The translations under genes and the position numbers were made by a program. From Xanthobacteraceae bacterium (GTDB lineage Bacteria > Pseudomonadota > Alphaproteobacteria > Rhizobiales > Xanthobacteraceae), in the NCBI GenBank assembly GCA_030037185.1, contig JASHRR010000337.1, positions 1 to 8,486 on the forward strand: a DNA stretch of 8,486 nucleotides. Direction: 5' to 3'. Each line of letters starts with the position of its first letter. Position 1 is the stretch's first letter. The notes beneath the pieces are model-generated. The model saw only the letters and a program-made list of their open reading frames with translations, ran no database searches and was not told where the DNA came from. Of this stretch, positions 1 through 5,300 are shown in pieces.

Positions 1-164
1 AAAACCGATCTCTGAGGCACGAATTGGAGGAGGTTGGATGAGGACGGATCATGCGCATTTGCTGGCGCCGCAGGAGGCGCTATCGCAGGTTTGCTTGAGC
101 GGAAGGCGCAACCGTCCCGCGCTGCCCTGCCCCCGCAAGCCGGGCGCGGGCCCGCTCCCAGGAA

Positions 165-181
165 GGCCGCCATGAGCGGCC
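165..181 (-). terminator. possible hairpin terminator behind tRNA-Ser
   Basis: Reading the minus strand, GGCCGC, a 5-base loop TCATG and GCGGCC form a perfect 6-bp all-GC stem that starts about 16 bases after the tRNA 3' end. The run after it is TTCCT rather than a clear U-tract, so termination is plausible but not shown. It could also act only as a processing or stability hairpin. Confidence 0.3.
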
Positions 182-196
182 CGATCATCATAGGAA

Positions 197-283
197 CGGA
201 GAGGGAGGGATTCGAACCCCCGATACGGTTGCCCGTATGCCGCATTTCGAGTGCGGTGCATTCAACCACTCTGCCACCTCTCC
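197..283 (-). tRNA. tRNA-Ser, anticodon CGA
   Basis: This is a class II tRNA that reads the serine codon UCG. On the minus strand the acceptor arm GGAGAGG (277-283) pairs with CCTCTCC next to a G discriminator base at 197, as expected for serine. The anticodon loop is CTCGAAA between CCGCA and TGCGG, giving anticodon CGA. A long variable arm, ATACGG-GCAA-CCGTAT, and a T-loop TTCGAAT follow. Leu and Tyr tRNAs also have long variable arms, but the anticodon settles the identity. CCA is not encoded; the bases after 197 read TTC, so the end must be added by nucleotidyltransferase. tRNA genes are common integration sites for islands. An element inserted at the 3' end would lie at positions below 197, mostly outside this window. 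Confidence 0.96.
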
Positions 284-1402
284 AATTATTTGATATCATT
301 ATTACTTTTGCTTAGTCTCTGGCGACTAGAGGGCCATTTGCTCCTCTTGTGCTAGCCAATTTCCTTGAAAGCGCGCCTGTTTAGCGCCACACGGAACGTC
401 TCGTCAACGCGCATGATGGCCTGTGCATTACTGGTTGGCGAACCGGCTCGCGGGTGTTGCCCTTGGTGACGGCCGTCGGTTTCATCGGATGCCGACTGGG
501 TTCCCCCGACCTCACCGGTGCAGCTCGCACTCGGATCTAGTTAATCAGCGGGATCCGCTTTCACGACTTGCGGCATAATTCCGAGCCGCGTGATGACCCG
601 CGACGTCATCGATGACGCGCGCGTTGTGCCGATCGGTGAGTTCGCCGCGGGTCTTGGGCTGCGACGGGTGGGCCATGAACAGGAAAAGCGGTAGACCGCG
701 AAAGACTTGAAGCCCGGCAATTTCTATCAGGGCTGCATCTTTTTGCCGAGCATCCCCGTATTCATCACAGTCGATTGTTCCCTAGATTATCCTCGTCTGA
801 CGTCTCGGACGCACCTCCATTCCTGCTTTTTGGCCCCGTCGTTCCGGGCTTTTTTCACCTGACGCTCTCGGAAGACGCCGCTGCAGCTGTTGGCCGCCCA
901 TACTTGAATGGCCCTCGCGGCCGGCGCATGACGGACCTTCATTCGTAGACTGAACAGCGTGCCGCGCGTGTCGTCACAGCAAGACTGTGAGCAAAAGAGA
1001 GCGTTCGTGGTGACTGAAACCAGACGCCACAAATTGCACAGCTGCAAAGCATCCGATGACGGCGCCGACAATCTCGCTTGTAGCATTTCCCGCAAAGGCC
1101 GTGCGCGTTCCCCAACTGCTCCCGGCCGGGAACCTGACTCCGGTGCAGAGCCGTCAACTTTCGAATTGCGCGACCGGCTATCCGTCCGATCCAAATAGGC
1201 CGGCATATTGCACCATTTGCCGGTCTGGTCTCAGGAAATCCGCAATCGGTCCGGCCCGCCGCTGAGGCACCGCGGAAGCAAATTCGACAGCGCAATCGTA
1301 ATGACTTCGTCCGATCGGGCGATCAGATCCGTACCCGATGGTGAACGGGACAGCGATGGACGGCAACCGCTGCCCGAGCGGAACGTCATCGCGCGGATGA
1401 AA
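284..1402. other. gene-poor tract with no recognisable gene
   Basis: About 1.1 kb separates the tRNA-Ser gene from the response regulator. I read all frames and found only short open frames with mixed composition, no convincing ribosome binding site and start pairs, and no motif I can name. The longest open frame (787-1206, minus) has a low-complexity, Arg/Ser/Cys-rich translation typical of a GC-rich shadow frame. A histidine kinase gene would be expected just below 1403 on the minus strand as partner of the response regulator. I see no H-box, N-box or G-box there. The stretch at about 958-1130 (minus) gives a hydrophobic run (AVIGCFAAVQFVASGF) that ends in a stop, possibly a decayed membrane segment. 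This is best described as eroded or non-coding DNA. Confidence 0.6.
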
Positions 1403-2077
1403 TCAGGGAGCCCGGAGGATGAATCCGACACCACGCACATTATGGATCATCGGCGGCTCATGCGCCAAGTCAACCTTATGTCGCAGTCGTCCCATATGTA
1501 CGTCGACGAGATTGGTTTGCGGGATGAATTTATAATTCCAGACATCCTCCAGCAGCATGGTGCGTGTCAGCATCTGATCTTTGCGCCGCATCATATATTC
1601 GAGGAGCCGGAACTCTCTCGGCAAGAGCTCGATTACACGATCCCCCCGTTTTGCAGTTCGTTCGATGAGATCGAGTTTGAGCGAACCGACCTGGAGCATC
1701 GTGGCCCGGCTCACCGCCGGCCGGCGCAGCAGGGCCTCGATCCGGGCGATCAGTTCCGTGGTTGCGAAGGGCTTTGTGAGATAATCATCGCCACCCGCCC
1801 GCAGGCCGCGCACGCGATCGTCAACGGCGCCAAGCGCGCTCAGGACGAGAACGGGCGTGCGCACGCCTTGGTACCGCAATGCCTTGATAATGGTGAGGCC
1901 GTCCATCTCCGGCAGCAAGCGATCGATGATCATGGCGTCCGCCCCCCCTGCACGCGCCCTGTCCAAGCCAGTGAGGCCGTCCGCTGCCCAGTCCACCTCG
2001 AACCCGTGATCGCCGAGTTCGGCTCTGATTTCCTCAGCCGTCTCTTTGTCATCCTCAATAAGAAGCAACCTAGCCAT
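1403..2077 (-). CDS. OmpR/PhoB-family response regulator, orphan
   Basis: This is a 224-residue cytoplasmic transcription factor: an N-terminal receiver domain (about 1-118) controlling a C-terminal winged-helix DNA-binding domain (about 127-222). Receiver landmarks are all present: acidic pair E8-D9, phospho-acceptor D52 (MIIDRLLPEMDG), S80 (VLVLSALG), and K102 before Pro-Phe (YLTKPF). The winged helix carries LLPREFRLLEYM, the recognition region VDVHMGRLRHKVD and the closing hairpin NVRGVGFIL. The open frame runs upstream to 2506, but I chose the ATG at 2077 because AGGA lies 7 bases before it and family members begin with such an LLLIEDD strand; an ATG at 2098 (MTDQDRL) has no Shine-Dalgarno match. 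Length is normal for the family. Target genes cannot be read from the sequence. Oddly, no sensor kinase gene lies on either side, although close relatives usually sit next to one, so the phosphate donor must be elsewhere or the gene may be a surviving half of a pair. Confidence 0.93.
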   Translation of the reverse strand: MARLLLIEDDKETAEEIRAELGDHGFEVDWAADGLTGLDRARAGGADAMIIDRLLPEMDGLTIIKALRYQGVRTPVLVLSALGAVDDRVRGLRAGGDDYLTKPFATTELIARIEALLRRPAVSRATMLQVGSLKLDLIERTAKRGDRVIELLPREFRLLEYMMRRKDQMLTRTMLLEDVWNYKFIPQTNLVDVHMGRLRHKVDLAHEPPMIHNVRGVGFILRAP

Positions 2078-2098
2078 CAGCCGGTCCTGATCCGTCAT

Positions 2099-2299
2099 GA
2101 CTGTACATTCGCTGGCAATATATCTGCAGGCACGCCGATCGGTCACGCTCGGAATCTGCAAGAGCGTGGGGCGCACAGCGTGATAGCGCCGCGGATTGGC
2201 GGGTTTGCGACTCGTTTCAGAATGAGTGTCATCTTCGTGCTGACGTTCCCGCGCTGACAGCGCGGCCGCGGCACCCGGGGCCACGGATAGTTCCCTGCA
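2099..2299. other. spacer upstream of the response regulator
   Basis: This stretch lies between the start of the minus-strand response regulator and the exported-protein relic. It should hold the response regulator promoter, but I could not find a convincing -35/-10 pair or an operator-like direct repeat. Open frames running through it on both strands are extensions of flanking frames without family features. Confidence 0.4.
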
Positions 2300-2578
2300 G
2301 GGACCCGAAGGGCGGAGCGCAAGCCTGATCAACAATTGTGCTCCCGACATCGCGTGGCTCGGCTGCCGATAAGGGGGGACCAATCGCATCGCGCTGAATT
2401 TGGAAACGAATGTCGGGGTCGGGATCCGTTCCGACATCCTTGCGCCCCCAAACTGGAGACGCGGCGAATTGCTGACCGCCAGTATAGCGTGCGCGGGGGC
2501 TGGCATGCCCCATCATGGCGTGACAGCGGCGGCCGACAAGGCGAGCGCAGTGATGAGCGTCTTTATGGCCGTCTCCAT
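2300..2578 (-). pseudogene. decayed small exported protein (LITALAL leader, VGTDPDP motif)
   Basis: The minus strand begins with a signal-peptide-like leader, KTLITALALSAAAVTP, then stops at TGA (2513-2515). The remainder resumes one frame over from 2516 as MMGHASPRARYTGG and reaches VGTDPDPDIRFQIQRDAI, the hallmark C-terminal motif of short exported proteins that I know as a multi-copy group in Bradyrhizobium. A single missing base near 2516 would join the two halves. The normal start also seems lost: GGAGA is followed 5 bases later by ATA AAG ACG, where relatives begin ATG-Lys-Thr-Leu. The present ATG at 2578 overlaps that ribosome binding site. Relatives normally end soon after the motif; here the frame runs on to 2229, so the native stop may be lost too, and the lower boundary given is approximate. 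The function of the family is unknown to me. The family match is from memory of its motifs; the frameshift and the ATA are seen directly. Confidence 0.6.
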
Positions 2579-2631
2579 TGGACGGTTAATGCAGCCTCCC
2601 GGCTGATGCGCTAAAAATAGATTCGCAGCGC

Positions 2632-2676
2632 GCTGGCACCAGTAAATTGGCGTTCAGAAGATTAAATTCGCTGTTA
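2632..2676 (+). repeat. left arm of a 45-bp inverted repeat pair
   Basis: Positions 2632-2676 match the reverse complement of 3564-3608 with one mismatch (2642 against 3598). The 34 bases 2643-2676 are identical. The inner edge is abrupt: after CTGTTA the left arm continues GGGCCC, while the reverse complement of the right arm continues ATGAAG. On the outer side the similarity fades gradually, with GCAGC shared at 2625-2629 and patchy matches to about 2605. Abrupt inner edges and fading outer edges suggest that the tips point inward and any element bodies lie outside. Both arms, read outward, share a peptide frame with SEFNLLNANL followed by (V/L)VPA. Confidence 0.9.
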
Positions 2677-3062
2677 GGGCCCGGTCAATGCCGTTGGGCG
2701 GTTCTAATCAGCATGTCAAGGCCGATGTCTTGGGGACAAGAGTGTGGGTCCGAACAGCTTTGTCTGCGACGCAGTAATATCTGCTCTGATGCATCAGGTG
2801 GAACGCGAAGCTCCCGATTGGGGGCGCGTGCCGGATCGTGGCCGAGTTGCTCCCCATGCGACGTTAATTCGCTTGCAAAAACTTCAAATCGGTTGCGGCA
2901 ACTACCTGCAAGCAGACCGCGACAGGCTCGGCGCAGCGGACCCGGTACGTGCTTGCTGCCGGGTCGCAAGCGCTCACAACGGTGGATTTGAGCGACCGCG
3001 ATCTCCCTTCAGGTGCCTTCGTCATTGGCAAGAGGGGCCGGTCCGTCCAGGACCACGATTGA
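2677..3062. other. unrecognised DNA between the left repeat arm and the SDR pseudogene
   Basis: A plus-strand frame is open from 2744 through this stretch into the dehydrogenase relic, and minus-strand frames are open as well. None has a clear start with a ribosome binding site or a motif I recognise. It could be the eroded upstream region or a neighbouring gene of the dehydrogenase, but nothing visible decides this. Confidence 0.4.
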
Positions 3063-3562
3063 GCAAAAGTGGCGACGGTGCCGGTGCAGCGGGACGCATC
3101 GGGCGCGCCATAGCCACTGAAAACGGCGCGAACGGTGCGGATGTGGGCGTATATTGTCGGGCCGGTTTGTGCCATTTTGGAGGCTTTTTCAGCATCCGGG
3201 GAACTCAACGAAACACCGTTAGGCGAATCGGGGCGCCCAGGCATCGCGGCAGAGGCGCCGCCACAACGTGACATCGTGGCACCGCCGCTCTGCGGCGTGT
3301 CGCCGATCCGCTAGAGCGTGAATAGGGAAAGATCGACGTGGTCGTCGCCAATTCGGCCATTCAATGATGGCCTACTTGAGAAACGATTTGGTTCGACGTC
3401 ATCGAAAATAACTTGAACGGCGCCGCGAATGCGGTGGGCCTTCACTCAAAATGGTCGCCCAAAGCGCCGCTACGTCAAGTGAAGATTGGTTGGCCGCAAC
3501 TCGATGACATCTCCCGAGTGGTGGATTTTCTGGCTTCTGATGTCCGCAAGTTTGCTGCTTCA
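3063..3562 (+). pseudogene. short-chain dehydrogenase/reductase (SDR) pseudogene
   Basis: This is the relic of an NAD(P)-dependent classical SDR. KVATV (3066-3080) leads, after one missing base at 3081-3082, into GAAGRIGRAIA, matching the TGxxxGIG cofactor loop, followed by NGADVGVYCRAG. The same frame later gives RVADPLERE, a TAG stop, GKIDVVVANSAI (the NNAG-type strand), two further stops (TGA at 3365 and 3377), FDVIENNLNGAANAV (alpha-E region), and LDDISRVVDFLASD, the conserved segment before the C-terminal glycines. The stretch that should carry the catalytic Ser and YxxxK, about 80 residues, is missing between ANAV and the DDIS segment. The C-terminus is cut off where the right repeat arm begins. 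At least one frameshift, four in-frame stops (including 3269-3271) and the internal deletion make it non-functional. The order and spacing of motifs make the family secure; the substrate is unknowable. Confidence 0.85.
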
Positions 3563-3563
3563 T

Positions 3564-3608
3564 TAACAGCGAATTTAATCTTCTGAACGCCAATTTAGTG
3601 GTGCCAGC
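3564..3608 (-). repeat. right arm of the 45-bp inverted repeat pair
   Basis: This is the inverted partner of 2632-2676, with 44 of 45 positions matching and 34 consecutive identities (3564-3597). The similarity extends weakly outward: GCTGC at 3611-3615, then patchy matches to about 3637. Its inner tip abuts the truncated dehydrogenase, which loses its coding frame just as the repeat begins. Read on the plus strand, a frame INSEFNLLNANLVVPAGC continues without a stop to a TGA at about 3778, but there is no start codon context and no family that I recognise. Confidence 0.9.
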
Positions 3609-3949
3609 CGGCTGCCAATTTATCTTTAAGCATACGGCAGCGGAGAGTCGGATCAACTGGCCAGGGCCGGACGGTCTACAGCCAGTTGTACCAGTTACCA
3701 TAATGGTAGTTTGCGCGGCACCGGCTGTATGGCCGGAAATGCTGACGCCTATGTACACAAGTCCCATGTGCACATGACGAGGACCGCATCAACCTATAAC
3801 GTCGTTGACGGCCAAGGGCCGGCCCCCTTCATGGCTGCGTGCATGTCACATTCCCGCAGTGCCCTGACCGTGGGTTCAATGGGCCAAATGATTGACAGCT
3901 CAAAAAAGAAGGTGGACCGGTTTAGGTTTCACGGTGAGAGGAGACGATC
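3609..3949. other. non-coding or decayed stretch before the DUF3551-like gene
   Basis: No gene is recognisable here. An open plus frame (3711-3962) runs across the start of the next gene in another frame, has no ribosome binding site and resembles no family I know. On the minus strand a GTG-initiated frame at 3773 has a mildly signal-peptide-like start (LVYIGVSISGHTAGAA), but it then runs antisense through the repeat and the dehydrogenase relic, so it is not credible as a gene. A TTGACA at 3892-3897 matches a -35 box, but no -10 hexamer lies at the right spacing, so no promoter is claimed. Confidence 0.4.
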
Positions 3950-4231
3950 ATGCGAAAATTGATAATAGCCGGATTGATCTTGGGGGCGGGATTAACGGTA
4001 TTCGGAAGGCAGGCGCAGGCCTATTTAAACTATCCATGGTGCACCGCAGGAGATAGCCGAGGCTGGGATTGTCACTTTTCGACCCGGGAGCAATGCGCCA
4101 TGGATGGCAGAAACCGGGGATTCGGCAGCCAGTGCATTCAAAACCCCAATTACGATCCGACGAAAGGTCCAATCGTTGAATCTAGCGCGGCCAAAGAGGT
4201 CAAACGCGGACAGCAGTTGCCTGAGCACTGA
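3950..4231 (+). CDS. small exported cysteine-containing protein, DUF3551-like
   Basis: This is a 93-residue protein with a signal peptide (MRKL, hydrophobic IIAGLILGAGLTVF, cleavage expected after AQA at residue 24), so it should act in the periplasm or outside the cell. The mature part carries YPWC (28-31), then C41, TREQC (45-49) and C62 in CIQNPNY. This spacing of four cysteines with YPWC and NPxY is the pattern of DUF3551, a family of unknown function that is abundant in Bradyrhizobium and relatives. Two disulfides are likely. The start is well supported: GAGAGGAG sits 6 bases before the ATG at 3950. The tail after residue 69 is Lys/Glu/Ser-rich and probably flexible, and it is somewhat longer than in members I remember. 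The next gene is in the same direction 146 bp downstream, so co-transcription is possible. Confidence 0.85.
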   Translation: MRKLIIAGLILGAGLTVFGRQAQAYLNYPWCTAGDSRGWDCHFSTREQCAMDGRNRGFGSQCIQNPNYDPTKGPIVESSAAKEVKRGQQLPEH

Positions 4232-4377
4232 GGCAGAGCATGTCGATAAATAATATTCTTGAAGAAGCCCGCGGACTGCCCTCGGAAAGCCGGCGAGGAT
4301 GCGCCTGAGCCATATCAGCGCCGGCCGCGTCGGCGCGAAGAACCTCTGTAAGGGAGAGAAAGCAGCGAGAGGAATAA

Positions 4378-4770
4378 ATGCCTAGATGGACATGCATCGC
4401 GCTCGGCACCGGTCTTTTTGTCGTCGCGACCGGGTTTGCTAACGCAACTACGATGACGACGGGAAACCAATCCGATCTGCGCGCAGGGCCCGGCTCGACT
4501 TTCAGCGTGATCGGCCAGATGCCGGCCGGTACCAAAGTAGAAGTGACTAACTGCACTGGTGGGTGGTGTCAGGTTGACTTCAACGGGATCACGGGATTTG
4601 TGAGTACGCCGAGTCTCGGAACTGCTCGTCGCAGTGCAAACTCGCCCCAGTCGACGGCAGAAAACCCTCATAGGAGCAACAACCGCGCCAGTCACCGGTC
4701 GACTCCAGACCGTTCAGTGACGCGGGCTGCCCCATCAAACCAAGGAAGCGAGTCGTCTGCACATCCCTGA
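4378..4770 (+). CDS. exported bacterial SH3-domain protein
   Basis: This is a 130-residue protein with a signal peptide (WTCIALGTGLFVVATGFANA, cleavage near residue 23) followed by one bacterial SH3-like domain (about 25-82). The domain shows LRAGPGSTFSVIGQMPAGTKV (34 onward), the GGWCQV strand (61-66) and the closing GFVS (73-76). These are the usual landmarks of SH3b modules, which often bind cell-wall peptides or proteins. C59 and C64 are close enough to form a disulfide. Residues 83-130 are a low-complexity tail rich in Ser, Arg, Asn and Pro with no predicted fold. AGAGGA lies 4 bases before the ATG at 4378, which supports the start. No catalytic domain is fused to it, so it is a binding or scaffold protein at most; the partner is unknown. 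It follows the DUF3551-like gene on the same strand, and both encode small exported proteins. Confidence 0.85.
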   Translation: MPRWTCIALGTGLFVVATGFANATTMTTGNQSDLRAGPGSTFSVIGQMPAGTKVEVTNCTGGWCQVDFNGITGFVSTPSLGTARRSANSPQSTAENPHRSNNRASHRSTPDRSVTRAAPSNQGSESSAHP

Positions 4771-4818
4771 TCCCATCGGCGGTGCCGCTTGCCCATCCTT
4801 GATCACGCCGTAGACGAT

Positions 4819-5032
4819 GAAGGTCGCAGAGCAGACGAATGAAAGCTGGCGAAGTACGTACTCCTTTGGCAAAATCACTCTCTGATCGGCGCTATCCGGA
4901 TGAAATTTAAAATGTGCCGGTGCATTCTCTAAAGGCACGTAAGGTGAACTCCACACGAAGATCGAGGGCACCTGCCGTTACCAGGGAATTGAGATCGACG
5001 ACGCAATTGAGATTGCCGAGAAAATCGATGTC
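4819..5032 (+). pseudogene. C-terminal relic of a tyrosine recombinase/integrase
   Basis: Three plus-strand frames in succession spell the catalytic end of a rhizobial-type integrase. Frame one (4819-4908) reads GRRADE, a TGA stop, KLAKYVLLW and SLIGAIRMKF, corresponding to the family's RQYARLVSEWIGAIGLD region. Frame two (4920-4946) reads VHSLKARKV for the family's THSLRRTKA box, with Lys in place of the catalytic HxxR arginine. Frame three (4949-5032) reads LHTKIEGTCRYQGIEI and DDAIEIAEKIDV, matching LLGHTKIESTVRYLG and the terminal helix; the nucleophilic Tyr is still encoded at 4979-4981, but the Gly of LGH is gone. About 20 residues between boxes two and three are deleted. There is no N-terminal core-binding part, so it cannot be active. 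The frame then runs on to a stop at 5170. The motif match is from memory of the family; the frame changes are seen directly. It marks past mobile DNA here. Confidence 0.78.
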
Positions 5033-5300
5033 AGAAATACCCGGGCTTCTCTGCCCGCCATGTCGACCGTCGCAGACCGCCAGGACTCACGCACCGAAGC
5101 AAAAATGCCTGCCCCACCGTCCGACTTTGTACCCGCAAGGCTAAATGCCTGGACCGCCAGACGCCCTTGATCGCCTCGCGTTCTACAGGCCAGCTCAGCG
5201 CTTGCGATGAGTCCAATGGCTCGCCATGTCGATGCCGCACCTTTAGCGTCAGAAAGGATAGAATGGCCTTTCTGAAACTGAGCAGCGGGTGGATATGGCA
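5033..5300. other. spacer between the integrase relic and the ClC gene
   Basis: No gene is recognised here. The integrase frame is open to 5170 with an unremarkable translation, and minus-strand frames are open through the whole stretch without family features. The promoter of the ClC gene should lie here, but no clear hexamer pair was found. Confidence 0.4.
5288..5293 (+). promoter_or_regulatory. ribosome binding site deciding the ClC start
   Basis: GGTGGA lies 7 bases before the ATG at 5301 and only 1 base before the ATG at 5295, favouring the later start. It overlaps the in-frame GTG at 5289, which itself has no upstream Shine-Dalgarno match. Confidence 0.45.

Noticed and set aside
787..1206. 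Minus-strand 139-residue open frame as a gene or histidine kinase remnant
   Set aside because: No kinase boxes, no ribosome binding site, and a low-complexity Arg/Ser/Cys composition typical of GC-rich shadow frames.
1208..2257. Long 349-residue plus-strand open frame
   Set aside because: It is antisense to the response regulator, whose motifs are complete on the other strand. Its translation has no domain and it lacks a ribosome binding site.
2078..2506. Longer N-terminus for the response regulator
   Set aside because: The frame is open, but the extra residues show no domain, overlap the exported-protein relic in another frame, and the ATG at 2077 has an AGGA at good spacing.
3399..3773. 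Minus-strand frame with a signal-peptide-like start
   Set aside because: It starts with GTG without a ribosome binding site and runs antisense through the repeat and the SDR relic, so its body cannot be a coherent protein.
3711..3962. Plus-strand 83-residue open frame before the DUF3551-like gene
   Set aside because: It overlaps the start and ribosome binding site of the well-supported next gene in a different frame and shows no signal peptide or family motif.
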